NCBI RefSeq assembly: GCF_027497355.1
Contig: NZ_CP114909.1
Span: 5,843,501 to 5,907,500 of the forward strand
Direction of reading: 5' to 3'
Source: Micromonospora sp. WMMA1947
Lineage (GTDB): Bacteria > Actinomycetota > Actinomycetes > Mycobacteriales > Micromonosporaceae
DNA length: 64,000 bases
Shown here: positions 1-8,355 of the stretch, one piece after another
Position numbering within the stretch: position 1 is the first letter of the stretch
Layout of the letters: each line of letters begins with the position of its first letter
Made by a program: the position numbers and the translations under genes
Notes under the pieces: generated by a model
What the model saw: the letters and a program-made list of their open reading frames with translations, nothing else
What the model was told of the DNA's origin: nothing
Database searches by the model: none

Positions 1-423
1 GAGCTTCTCATCGTCGGACGCCTTGAGGCTGAGCCACGGGATGGCCAAAGCCCAGACGTCATGCAGGGTGAGCGCGGCACCGTTGTGCGAGAACAGCAGC
101 CGTGATCTGGGGCTGTCGACCGCGATAGTGGCTTCGGTTGCGCCGAGGTCGTCCGCGTTCTGAATGAGCTCAGCCAGCCCTTGAAGGCGGTCATCGCTGA
201 GGTAGGCGGCGCTGTCGCCCGCCCGCTTTAGGGCGGACCGGATCGACTTCGGCAGGCTGTGTAGGCGCTCGACCAGCGCGATGACGCCCGCATCGGCCGC
301 CGCCTCGTCCTCGGGTAAGAGGGCGACCGTGCGTGGCGTCTCAGGGTCATGATCGGCAACGAGGTGGGCGACCTCGGACGCTTCGTGGGCAGCAAAGATG
401 TGAGGCGTCAGCCCACTCGCCAT
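1..423 (-). CDS. Sacsin/Hsp90-like ATPase, N-terminal fragment (cut by window edge)
   Basis: The minus strand is open from an ATG at 423 through the left window edge (141 codons, no stop). A GGAG Shine-Dalgarno lies about 6 bases before the start. After a variable N-terminus of about 75 residues comes ELIQNADDLGATEATIAVD (from residue 85) and then FSHNGAAL (from 111). This is the GHKL N-box (E85, N89, D92) and the following HNG motif typical of sacsin-type or NO VEIN-type ATPases. Such proteins are usually very large, so most of the gene lies outside the window. Large proteins of this kind are often found in bacterial defence islands; a defence role here is inference. The fold assignment is fairly secure, the full architecture is unknown. 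Confidence 0.72.
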   Translation of the reverse strand, partial: MASGLTPHIFAAHEASEVAHLVADHDPETPRTVALLPEDEAAADAGVIALVERLHSLPKSIRSALKRAGDSAAYLSDDRLQGLAELIQNADDLGATEATIAVDSPRSRLLFSHNGAALTLHDVWALAIPWLSLKASDDEKL

Positions 424-781
424 CTCCGCTCCATTCACGTTGATCCAGCCCTTGCCTCCCCCATCTTCTCGCACCGCACCGACAAGAAGATGGGCCTTAC
501 GGGTACGGATGACCCGCTGAAGCCATGAGCCAGATCGCTTCGACCGACAACCTCGCAAGCAATTTGCGGGCGAGACGAGCCCGACTCGGCGAGGAGCCCC
601 GCTAGGCCATAAAGGGCAATCTGTCCCATATCAAACTCCCCGCCTCCGGCCCCCTTCAATCATTGATTCTAAAACCGCAGGTCAGAGCTACTCTATTGAC
701 GCAATCGAAACACCTGGCGATCATGGAGCATCGACTGCCCGCGTCTGGGGGCGGGAGCACACCCAGAGAAGGGGGCATACT
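424..781. other. Intergenic stretch, divergent promoter region
   Basis: This gap separates the leftward ATPase gene from the rightward zinc-ribbon gene and should hold both promoters. A short inverted repeat, AATCA-T-TGATT, lies at 658-668. A TTGACG at 696-701 could be a -35 element, but the matching -10 is poor. A 74-codon minus-strand frame at 435-659 has no recognisable features and I do not call it. Confidence 0.4.
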
Positions 782-898
782 GTGGCAAAGGGTCACAAGT
801 GTCCGAACTGCGGCAAGAACACGCTTCAGCCGTACACCACCAACCAGTTGAGGTGCTCCAACTGCGCTACGACGGTGAAGAAGAATCGACTTCTCTGA
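782..898 (+). CDS. 38-residue zinc-ribbon protein
   Basis: A GTG at 782 follows a strong Shine-Dalgarno (AGAAGGGGG, 767-775) by six bases and opens a 38-codon frame ending TGA at 896-898. The product has two knuckles, CPNC (residues 7-10) and CSNC (25-28), separated by 14 residues: a complete minimal zinc ribbon with almost nothing else, and a basic tail (KKNR). It is short enough to be missed by ordinary gene calling. Tiny zinc ribbons of this type can bind nucleic acid or act as adaptors; no function can be assigned. It is followed by a hairpin at 979-1004 that could end its transcript. The Cys spacing and ribosome site make a real gene likely. Confidence 0.6.
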   Translation: MAKGHKCPNCGKNTLQPYTTNQLRCSNCATTVKKNRLL

Positions 899-978
899 AC
901 CTCGAGCACCTGCTCCGCTGCATGGCACCCTCCGAGCCAGGCATGACCCCCGCCGCATACTACGACCCACAGCGACGC

Positions 979-1004
979 TTAGCCGACGCACTACTTTCGG
1001 CTAA
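979..1004 (+). terminator. Hairpin, possible terminator
   Basis: Eight-base arms TTAGCCGA (979-986) and TCGGCTAA (997-1004) pair perfectly around a 10-base loop. It lies about 80 bases after the zinc-ribbon gene and before the convergent hydrolase gene. There is no clear U tract, so it may be a weak or bidirectional terminator. Confidence 0.35.
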
Positions 1005-1067
1005 CTGAGGTTGTAGTTGAATCAGAGGGCTGCTGCGCACGCAGGATGCCTAAAGGCCCGACCTGAC

Positions 1068-2126
1068 TTACCGCTGCAGCGGCCTGCGGATGGCAGCGAC
1101 CCGCCGGCTCCAGTTGCTGACCGCAACGACCTTCACGACGTCGCCGGTCTTGGGTGCCTGGACAAGGTACTGCCGCCCGCCGCGGTCCATGCCGATGTAC
1201 ATGCCGACATGGCGGGGTCGGGACATCGTGCCGTCGGAGCCTGGGATGAAGATCAGGTCACCGGGCTGCATCGCTACCAGCGAGGGGACGGCGACGCCGG
1301 TGTGCACCTGGTCTGCAGTGACCCGGGGGATCTGCACGCCGCCTTTGGCCCAGGCGGCCATCATCAGCCCGGAGCAGTCGTAGCTGTCGGGTCCTTCGGC
1401 GCCCCAGACGTAGGGCTTGCCTCGCTGAGCAAGCGCGAAGGAGACCACGGTCCGAAGTTGCGGGTCCGTTGGCAAGACGAAGCCTTCTGGGAGGCCCGCG
1501 TCGTCCAGCGGTGGTAGCCCGTCGCCGCCGTCGCTGGTACAGACGATGTCCAGCCCGTCGCTGATCATCGCAACCAGCTGCTCAGCCTCTGGCTGCCACT
1601 TCGCGTACGCGTCGGGGAAGGCTGAACGCTGCACGGCCTGCGCGGCCTGGGTGAGCGGCATGGTCTGCCAGCCGTCGACCTCGACCAGGTGCTCGTAGAA
1701 CTTTCGGGCGGCGTATTGGGGGTCAAGGATCTGTTCGGGGGTGCCCCAGCCCTGGCTGGGTCGCTGCTGGAACAGGCCGAGTGAGTCATGGTCGTTGTCC
1801 GCGCCGAGGTGGCCGAGATTGCGCAGGGTGGACTCCTGCATCGCGGTGGCGACGGCAATTTCCCAGCCGTAGCGCGGCACGTGCATCTCGGCGCCGACGG
1901 CGACGATGGTGGCGGCGTTGCCGACCTGCTCTGAGGTCCAGGAGCCTCGGGTCGGCCAGTCCCGTGGCGCGGCTGTCGCGCCGGGCGAGGTGCTGGGCGG
2001 GCCGATGGTGCAGGCCGTGGCAGGGCTCGCCCCGAGTACCGACAGGGCGACGAATACGACCAAAGCCAGCGGTGCCAGGAGAACGGTTGCGAGCCCGCCG
2101 GCGAGGATCAGCCACCGGCGGCTCAT
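1068..2126 (-). CDS. Bifunctional conjugation cell-wall hydrolase (lytic transglycosylase-like + NlpC/P60)
   Basis: This 352-residue protein probably opens the peptidoglycan for the conjugation channel. A membrane segment spans about residues 5-35. Residues about 62-190 look lysozyme-like, with an MQEST motif whose E98 is the candidate catalytic acid, followed by SLGLFQQRPSQGWG. Residues about 222-348 form an NlpC/P60 (C40) endopeptidase with the nucleophile Cys251 in YDCSGL and His306 in RHVGMYIG. The usual third polar residue appears to be Gln323 (VQAPKTG). The layout resembles the two-domain hydrolases of Gram-positive conjugative elements (TcpG/Orf14 type). Its ATG overlaps the stop of the upstream lipoprotein gene (2123-2126). 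It lies opposite in strand to the secretion block it is assumed to serve. Confidence 0.88.
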   Translation of the reverse strand: MSRRWLILAGGLATVLLAPLALVVFVALSVLGASPATACTIGPPSTSPGATAAPRDWPTRGSWTSEQVGNAATIVAVGAEMHVPRYGWEIAVATAMQESTLRNLGHLGADNDHDSLGLFQQRPSQGWGTPEQILDPQYAARKFYEHLVEVDGWQTMPLTQAAQAVQRSAFPDAYAKWQPEAEQLVAMISDGLDIVCTSDGGDGLPPLDDAGLPEGFVLPTDPQLRTVVSFALAQRGKPYVWGAEGPDSYDCSGLMMAAWAKGGVQIPRVTADQVHTGVAVPSLVAMQPGDLIFIPGSDGTMSRPRHVGMYIGMDRGGRQYLVQAPKTGDVVKVVAVSNWSRRVAAIRRPLQR

Positions 2127-2707
2127 CGCAGGCCTGCCTGGCGGATCTCGTAGCCGCTGACCCGCCAGCCGGGACCGTCCGGGCCGCCTCGGCGCAGGGC
2201 GCAGTCGATGACGCTGTGCTCGGTCCAGCCACGCCAGCCGTCCTCGCCCACGGCGGTCGCGGTCACCCGGATCGTGCGCCGCGCGGTGATCGCGCTGTCA
2301 CCCGGCTGCAGTAGGTCGGCGAAGGGCTCCACGACAGTGTCGAGGTGGACGCGGTGACCAGCCCAGGTCGCCCAGCGGCCGTCGCGGTCGGCGGCGGCGC
2401 TCTGTCCGGCCAGCGTGCTGCTGGCGAAGCGCATGGCCCGCTGGTAGGCATCGCCCGGGCCCGCGTCGCGGCGGGTGTCGGCGCTGTAGAGGGACATAAC
2501 GAACCTTCGGCACACCTGCCCGGCATCGGCGTACGAGAAGCCGGGCTGTGTCGGCGGCGGCACTGGAGCGGCCACGCCGAGCGGCCCGGGGCTGGCCGGG
2601 GGCCTGCTGGTGCTCGGCTTGACCGACGTCGGCTGTGCGCCAGCAGCGCAGCCGGTAACGGCTAACGTCAGTGTCACCGCCGCTGCTACTCGAATTCGCG
2701 CGTCCAT
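2123..2707 (-). CDS. Conjugation-associated lipoprotein
   Basis: The 194-residue product starts with a lipoprotein signal whose lipobox LAVTGC places the lipidated cysteine at residue 20. A Pro/Ser-rich linker (about 25-55) leads to a small soluble domain with two cysteines (about 66 and 169) that may form a disulfide outside the membrane. The gene is translationally coupled to the downstream hydrolase by an ATGA overlap, so the two are likely made together. Similar lipoproteins accompany type IV secretion genes in actinobacterial elements. The domain could be a VirB8/TcpC-like fold, but I see no motif that proves this. Confidence 0.65.
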   Translation of the reverse strand: MDARIRVAAAVTLTLAVTGCAAGAQPTSVKPSTSRPPASPGPLGVAAPVPPPTQPGFSYADAGQVCRRFVMSLYSADTRRDAGPGDAYQRAMRFASSTLAGQSAAADRDGRWATWAGHRVHLDTVVEPFADLLQPGDSAITARRTIRVTATAVGEDGWRGWTEHSVIDCALRRGGPDGPGWRVSGYEIRQAGLR

Positions 2708-2873
2708 GGCGATGACGTTGGTGGGTCGCCGGGGCCGTTACCGCTGCCGGCCGCCGCTGGTAACGGCGGTAGCAGGGGCGACTACACCAGCGCCAACGCT
2801 AGCGTCAGCCCCGCCTGGTCAGGGTCCATGGCAGATGCCCGACTGGGGCGTCCTGACCTTCAGGAGACCTGCT

Positions 2874-3200
2874 GTGCTTGCTCACTACCTGACCACCGCC
2901 GCTGCCCTGCTGGACGGGCAGATCGATTCCGCGGCGAAAGTGTTGGCTGCTCCCACTCCCCCGCCGGCGGCCCCGCCCGGCTTGGAGGCGACCGGGAACC
3001 TGTTCATCGGCTGGATGAAGTGGATCCTCATCGTCGCCGGCGTCGGCGGACTGCTGGTCTGCGGAATCATGATGGCCGTCGGTCGTCGTAACCGCTCGGC
3101 GTTCGCCGCCGACGGCGCCGCCGGCATTCCCTGGGTGTTGGCCGGGCTGACGTGTGGGGCGGTCGCGGCCGTCGTGGTCGGCGCGGTTCTGCCGGGCTGA
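2874..3200 (+). CDS. Small two-TM protein, VirB2/TrbC pilin-like
   Basis: The start is the GTG at 2874, seven bases after AGGAG (2862-2866); longer upstream frames lack a ribosome site and overlap the divergent lipoprotein gene. The 108-residue product has a Pro/Ala-rich N-terminal third, then two hydrophobic segments (about 46-68 and 86-106) separated by a short basic loop (GRRNRSA). This is the topology of VirB2/TrbC-type pilin or channel subunits. It is the first gene of the plus-strand secretion block and is followed after 5 bases by the VirB8-like gene. There is no direct sequence motif for pilin; the call rests on topology and position. Confidence 0.6.
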   Translation: MLAHYLTTAAALLDGQIDSAAKVLAAPTPPPAAPPGLEATGNLFIGWMKWILIVAGVGGLLVCGIMMAVGRRNRSAFAADGAAGIPWVLAGLTCGAVAAVVVGAVLPG

Positions 3201-3205
3201 TTGCC

Positions 3206-3962
3206 ATGACCTATGACGTCATCACTCGTGCCCGCCGCACCACGCGCCGCAGGCTCATCGCCGTTGGTCTGGCCGCCGCGGCGGCGGCCGGTGCCGTGAC
3301 GGTCGCGGTAGTGGCCAGCACTGACCCCAGCCGGTCTGTCACCTTGCCGGCGGATCCGGCACCGAATCGCCCCGACATCGGTGCGGCCGCCGGTGGGCGG
3401 GCGGACCTGCCGAGTGACCTGGGTTGGGCCGACGTGGCGGGCGTTTCAGTGCCGGTCTCCGGCCAGTCCGGTCCTCGCCTCACAATCGGGGGGCAGGCCC
3501 GCGGGTTCGCGCACGACAGCGCTGGCGCGGTACTCGCCGCGGCGCACATTATCGTGCGCGTCAATCCGCAGGTCGGTCCGGCCGTCTTCGAGTCCACGCT
3601 CCTCAGACAGGTAGTCGGGCCCGATGCGGCCGCAATGCGGGTCCAGGTCGCGCAGGCGTACGACGAGCTACGCAGCCAGGCAGGCAGGCATCAAGGATGG
3701 CCAGCCCATCGGGCGCCTGTACGCCAATCTGCGGGGCTATCGGATCCTCAGCTACACCGACGACGAGGTGATCGTGCGGCTGCTGACTGAAGCGCCGGAC
3801 GCCTCCGGCAGCTCTCTGATGGTGAGCACCGAGGTGAGCGTGCGCTGGACCGGGTCGGACTGGGCGCTGCTGGCACCCGCCGGCGGGACCTTCGACCAGG
3901 CCGTGACCGCCGCGTCGGACTCCGACGTCGCCACGTTCCTCCCCTTCACCGCAGGCGGGTGA
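3206..3962 (+). pseudogene. VirB8-like conjugation protein, frameshifted
   Basis: An ATG at 3206 opens a frame with a basic N-terminus, one membrane helix (about residues 17-36) and an extracellular domain; this membrane-anchored layout and its place in the block suggest a VirB8-like role. The first frame loses sense at about 3680-3690, while the +1 frame continues with a well-formed C-terminus (beginning AGIKDGQPIGRLYANL) up to the TGA at 3960-3962. At the junction the sequence reads CAGG three times in tandem (3677-3688). Removing one 4-base unit restores a single frame of about 250 codons. The stop overlaps the GTG of the next gene, as expected for an intact operon. The break is either a genuine slippage mutation or a sequencing error. 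Confidence 0.72.
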
Positions 3963-5404
3963 TTCTCGTGCCGTTGTGTAATCCGTTCGTTCCCGTCACG
4001 TGCACCGGCGTCATCGTCGACGGAGTCAACGCCCCAGGAGCTGTCCGCGACTCGATGGTCGACATGATCCTCGATGGCCTGGCCGGTGCGGTCCGGGAGG
4101 CGATCCAGTGGGTCGCTGCTCTGCTCACCAGCTGGACGCTCGTCCCGTCGAACAGCCTGTGCCCGACCAGCGGCTCGGATCCGGGTCAGTGGGCCGCTGA
4201 CTGGGTGGTCCAGTGCAACGACGCTGCCGGTCCGGCGCAGCAGTTGCGCGGGTTCATGTTGCCGATCACGATCCTGGTCCTGGTCGGTGGCCTGGTTTGG
4301 CAGGGCATCACCATCGTCATCAGCCGCAAGGGCGAGCCGCTTCTGCAGGCCGTACGCGGCGTGTGGAACACCGCCCTCTGGGGCAGCATCGGTGTCGCCG
4401 GCACCCACCTGGTCCTCAAGGCCGGGGACAGTTACTCGATGTGGCTGCTCGACGAGGCGATCTTCAAGGACTCCGACAAGCCACCCAACGAGGCGATGAG
4501 CGCGGCGCTCGGCGGGCTGCTGCTTCCTGGTGCGGCGGTGGCCCCGTTCGTGATGATCCTGGTTGGTGTTGTGGTCATCCTCGCCGCCGTGGCGCAGACC
4601 ATCCTGATGGTCTTCCGCGAGGGCTCGGTGGTCATCCTCGCCGGGCTCCTGCAACTCGCAGCGGCGGGGTCCGTCACCCGAGGCACCACTCAGTGGCTGC
4701 ACAAGACTCTCGGTTGGTCGCTGGCGCTCGCCCTGTACAAGCCGGCAGCGGTGTCGGTGTACGCCACCTCGTTCGTGATGATGCGCGGCAACGGGCGCGA
4801 CTGGCTGATGGGCCTCGGCATGCTCGCCCTGTCGGTGATCGCCCTGCCCGCGCTGATGAAGTTCTTCACCACCTTCACCGGCGGCGTCACGTCCGGGGGC
4901 GGCGGCCTCGGCATGGCCGGCGCCGGCGCAGCCGCGGGCCTGCACGCCGCGTCGTCGGTGCGCGGAGCGATCGGCGGTCACAGCGCCGGCGACCACGCCC
5001 GCTACCTCGACTCGCGGGGACCCGGTAGCGGCGAAGGGGGCGGTAACGGTCCGACCGGGGCCATGCCGGCCACCTCGGCGCCCTCGCCTACGGGCGGACC
5101 CGGCGGAGGTGCGACCGGTAGCACGCCGAAGGTGGTGAACGGTAACGCGGCCAGTGGCGGCCCGCCCGGTCCGGTAACGCCCGCGACCACTGTGCCGGCC
5201 GGTACCGGCGCTGCCGCATCCACCGGTGGTAGCGCGGCGGCGGGCAGCGGCACAGCCGCGGCCGGGGCGGCAGGAGCGGCGACCGGGCCGGTGGCACCGG
5301 TCGTCATCGGCGCCGCACTGGTCGCTCAGGCCGGGGTCACGGCCGCGAAGGCAGGCGCGAACGCCGCCGGCTCCGCGATGCGGGAAGGGAGCTCACCGAC
5401 GTGA
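3959..5404 (+). CDS. VirB6/TrbL-like polytopic conjugation protein
   Basis: The GTG at 3959 overlaps the previous stop. The 481-residue product has about five to six hydrophobic helices between residues 30 and 310 and no catalytic motif. It ends in a long Gly/Ala/Pro/Ser-rich tail (about 325-480). This is typical of VirB6/TrbL inner-membrane channel proteins of actinobacterial type IV systems, which carry long flexible C-terminal tails. It probably forms the membrane base of the DNA translocation channel with the SCO6880, VirB4-like and VirD4-like proteins encoded next. Its stop overlaps the GTG start of the SCO6880 gene by four bases. Confidence 0.75.
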   Translation: MILVPLCNPFVPVTCTGVIVDGVNAPGAVRDSMVDMILDGLAGAVREAIQWVAALLTSWTLVPSNSLCPTSGSDPGQWAADWVVQCNDAAGPAQQLRGFMLPITILVLVGGLVWQGITIVISRKGEPLLQAVRGVWNTALWGSIGVAGTHLVLKAGDSYSMWLLDEAIFKDSDKPPNEAMSAALGGLLLPGAAVAPFVMILVGVVVILAAVAQTILMVFREGSVVILAGLLQLAAAGSVTRGTTQWLHKTLGWSLALALYKPAAVSVYATSFVMMRGNGRDWLMGLGMLALSVIALPALMKFFTTFTGGVTSGGGGLGMAGAGAAAGLHAASSVRGAIGGHSAGDHARYLDSRGPGSGEGGGNGPTGAMPATSAPSPTGGPGGGATGSTPKVVNGNAASGGPPGPVTPATTVPAGTGAAASTGGSAAAGSGTAAAGAAGAATGPVAPVVIGAALVAQAGVTAAKAGANAAGSAMREGSSPT

Positions 5405-6891
5405 GCAGCGATCAGGCGCAGGTACGCACCTACGGAGGCTGGCGACGGGCGCGGGGCATAGGCCTGTTCGGTCTCGGACCAATGCAGACCTTCGCCGTGC
5501 TTTCGGCGATCACCGCGCTGATCGTCTCCGGATCCTTGGGGCTGCAGGCGCTGGTCGCCGCCGCCGGACCGTGTGTGCTGCTCGTGGTTCTGCTCGTGCT
5601 GCGGTGGGACGGGGTGCCGCTGTCGGCCGGGATCGCCCAGCGGGTGCGGTGGCTGATCGGCACCAGCCGCGGCTACACCTCGTACCGCTCAGGGGTGATG
5701 GTGGCCGGCGAGCACGCCTGGCAGCTACCGGGCGTGCTCGCACCCACCACCCTGCTGACCGTCACCGACGAGAGCGGCGACGGCTACGGGGTGGTCTACA
5801 ACCAGCGGCTGGGAACCATGACGGTGACGCTGCGCTGCGCGGCCACCTCAACCTGGCTGGCCGATCCCGACGCCAGCACGGCGTGGGTGGCCAACTGGGG
5901 CGGCTGGCTGGCGAACCTGGGCTACCTGCCGATCGTCGGCCACATCGCCGTCACCGTGGACACCGCGCCAGACCCCGGTTCACGGCTGGCTGACCACGTC
6001 AGCCGCCGGATCGTCCCTCACGGGCCGGCCTCGGCCCGGCGGGTGCTGCGACGGTTGGTGGAGGTGTCTCCGGCGGCCGCCGCCGACGTGGAGACCCGGG
6101 TGTCGGTGACGTTCAAGCCCGGCGCCTCCCCCAGCAAGCCCAAGAACCTCGACGAGGCCCTGGAGGAGATCAGCCGAACCCTTCCAGGCCTGCAGGACTC
6201 GCTGGGCAGCTGCGGCCTGACCGTCCTCGGCCGGGCCAGCGCGGACAACATCTCGGCCATCGTCCGTACGGCGTTCGACCCGGCCGGCCGGGGCGATATT
6301 GCCCGGCTGGCCGCGGCCCCCGGGCTGGACCTGAGTCGGTGGGTGGACTGGGAGACCGCCGGGCCAGTGATGGCCGACGAGCACCTCGACCGGTACGTGC
6401 ACGACTCCGGCACGTCGGTGTCGTGGGCGTGGCACGAGGCGCCGCGGCAGCACGTACACGCCGACGTCCTCGCCCGGCTGCTCGCCCCGGGTCCGTACCC
6501 GAAGCGGGTGTCGCTGCTCTACCGGCCCTTCCCCGCCGGGGAAGCCGCGCGGATCGTCGAGAGTGAGGTCAACGCCGCGGCGTTCCGGGCGGCGTACAAC
6601 CGGGCGCAGAAGCGCGACGAGTCCGCACGTGACCACGCCGACCGGGAACGAGCCCTGCAGACCGCGCGGGAAGAGGCGACCGGGTCCGGAGTGGGTCTGA
6701 TGTCGCTGTTCGTCACGACCACCGTGGTCTCCGCCGAGGACTTGGGCCGGGCCGTCGCCGACGTGGAGTCCCGCGCCGACGTGGCCAAGATCCGGCTACG
6801 GCAGCTACGCGCCAGCCAGGCCGCCGGCTTCGCCACCACCCTGCCCTGCGGCGTGTGCCCGCCGCAGCTGGCCCACCACTGGCCCCGCTGA
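5401..6891 (+). CDS. SCO6880 family conjugation protein
   Basis: The 496-residue protein begins with a GTG (5401) overlapping the previous stop. Residues about 28-65 form two closely spaced membrane helices after the motif RTYGGWRRARGIGLFGLGP, which is characteristic of the SCO6880 family. The rest is a large soluble domain without Walker motifs. In actinobacterial conjugative elements this protein regularly precedes the VirB4-like ATPase. The pair is thought to correspond to VirB3 plus the N-terminal part of VirB4. The last 50 residues contain an Arg/Glu-rich helix (about 395-425). Assignment to the family is secure; its mechanistic role is inferred from gene order. Confidence 0.85.
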   Translation: MSSDQAQVRTYGGWRRARGIGLFGLGPMQTFAVLSAITALIVSGSLGLQALVAAAGPCVLLVVLLVLRWDGVPLSAGIAQRVRWLIGTSRGYTSYRSGVMVAGEHAWQLPGVLAPTTLLTVTDESGDGYGVVYNQRLGTMTVTLRCAATSTWLADPDASTAWVANWGGWLANLGYLPIVGHIAVTVDTAPDPGSRLADHVSRRIVPHGPASARRVLRRLVEVSPAAAADVETRVSVTFKPGASPSKPKNLDEALEEISRTLPGLQDSLGSCGLTVLGRASADNISAIVRTAFDPAGRGDIARLAAAPGLDLSRWVDWETAGPVMADEHLDRYVHDSGTSVSWAWHEAPRQHVHADVLARLLAPGPYPKRVSLLYRPFPAGEAARIVESEVNAAAFRAAYNRAQKRDESARDHADRERALQTAREEATGSGVGLMSLFVTTTVVSAEDLGRAVADVESRADVAKIRLRQLRASQAAGFATTLPCGVCPPQLAHHWPR

Positions 6892-6912
6892 CACCACGAT
6901 CAGGAGGAACCG

Positions 6913-8355
6913 ATGAAGAGCACCGTCGTAGACGCGGCCGGGCCGGCGCCGGCATGGGGTGTACGGACACCCGGCACCGGCCGCGCCAGCCACATCTCCC
7001 CCGGGATGGAGTACCAGGGCACCACCGTCCAGCTCTGTGGGCTGTTCCCCTTCGTCGCCGGGTCCGGGGCACCCACTATCGGGGTGCCCATCGGACGGCA
7101 CATGCTGTGGGGTGAGGTCGTCTGCCTCGACCCCCTCGAATGGCTCCGCGAAGGCCTGATCACCAACCCCGGTGTGTTCGTCCTCGGCCAACCCGGCGTC
7201 GGCAAGTCCACCGTGGTCAAACGGCTGATCACCGGCATGACCGGGTTCGGCACCAGCGCGCTGATCCTCGGGGACACCAAGCCCGACTACACCCGGCTCG
7301 TCGAACACCTCGGCGGACAGGTTATCCGGGTCGGACGCGGCCTGGACCGGCTCAACCCCCTGGACTCCGGCCCACTCGGCACCGCGCTCGCCCGAATGGG
7401 CGCCGCCGAGGTTCGGCAGCTGCGGCTGGAGATCCGCGGCCGGCGCATGTCCCTCCTACTGGCGCTGTGCGCCCTGGTACGCGGACAGGCGCTGAACAAC
7501 ACCGAGGAGATCATCCTCGGGCGGGCGATCGACGTACTCGCCGAGCGTCTTGACCGCGACCCGACGGTGCCCGACGTGCTCAGCCTGGTCGAAGCCGGCG
7601 CCGACGAGCTGCTCACCGCGGCCCGGGCGCGCACCGACGGCGAGTACCGCCGCCGCGTCGACCAGCTCGTGCCCACCCTGGCGCTGCTGTGCGAGGGCAG
7701 CCTGCGCGGGGTGTTCGACGGCCCGACCACCAAGCCCCTGGACCTGGACGCCCCGGCCGTGAGTGTCGACGTCTCCCAAGTCGCGGCCGCCGGCGACCAG
7801 CTCGTGGCCGCCGCCATGCTGTGCACCTGGGCGTACGGCTTCGGCATGGTCGACGCCGCATCCGTGCTGGCCGACCAGGGCCTGGCACCACGCCGGCAGT
7901 ACCTCGGCGTGATGGACGAGCTGTGGCGGGCCCTGCGCGGCGCATCAGGGCTGGTCGAACACGCCGACGCGCTCACCCGGCTCAACCGGCAGCGCGGCAT
8001 GGCCAGCGTGATGGTCACCCACTCCCTCGCCGACCTCGACGCCCTGCCCACGCCCGAGGACCGGGCCAAGGCGCAGGGCTTCATCGAACGATCGGCGATC
8101 AAGATCCTCGCCGGGCTGCCGCCTCGGGAGCTGAACCGGGTCAACGAGGTGATCAAATTGTCGGGACCCGAGCGGGAGCTGGTGGCGTCCTGGGCCGCGC
8201 CAGAAGCCTGGTTCGCCGGCTCCGTACATCCCGGCCGGGGCAAATACCTGATCAAGACCGGTGAACGCAACGGATTGCCGGTGTCGCTGACCCTGGTCGG
8301 CGAGGAATGGGAGCTCTACGACACCGACTCGGCGATCCGGCAGGCCCAGCCATGA
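6913..8355 (+). CDS. VirB4/TraE-like conjugation ATPase
   Basis: The 480-residue protein starts at the ATG at 6913 after an AGGAGG site. It contains a P-loop GQPGVGKST at residues 92-100 and a Walker B acidic pair D335-E336 in YLGVMDELW. It lacks the long N-terminal domain of classical VirB4, which in these elements seems to be supplied by the preceding SCO6880 protein. It should hydrolyse ATP at the cytoplasmic face to assemble or drive the type IV channel. The last four bases overlap the start of the VirD4-like gene (ATGA), which argues for coupled production of the two motor ATPases. Confidence 0.85.
   Translation: MKSTVVDAAGPAPAWGVRTPGTGRASHISPGMEYQGTTVQLCGLFPFVAGSGAPTIGVPIGRHMLWGEVVCLDPLEWLREGLITNPGVFVLGQPGVGKSTVVKRLITGMTGFGTSALILGDTKPDYTRLVEHLGGQVIRVGRGLDRLNPLDSGPLGTALARMGAAEVRQLRLEIRGRRMSLLLALCALVRGQALNNTEEIILGRAIDVLAERLDRDPTVPDVLSLVEAGADELLTAARARTDGEYRRRVDQLVPTLALLCEGSLRGVFDGPTTKPLDLDAPAVSVDVSQVAAAGDQLVAAAMLCTWAYGFGMVDAASVLADQGLAPRRQYLGVMDELWRALRGASGLVEHADALTRLNRQRGMASVMVTHSLADLDALPTPEDRAKAQGFIERSAIKILAGLPPRELNRVNEVIKLSGPERELVASWAAPEAWFAGSVHPGRGKYLIKTGERNGLPVSLTLVGEEWELYDTDSAIRQAQP

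Noticed and set aside
435..659. 74-codon minus frame before the sacsin-like gene
   Set aside because: No ribosome site, no recognisable composition, and it would fill the expected promoter region.
923..1009. Possible 28-residue micro-ORF after the zinc-ribbon gene
   Set aside because: No ribosome site or motif, and it overlaps the hairpin at 979-1004.
3752..4996. 414-codon minus frame opposite the VirB6-like gene
   Set aside because: Charged, His/Asp/Gln-rich composition typical of antisense shadows, and the plus-strand operon is continuous.
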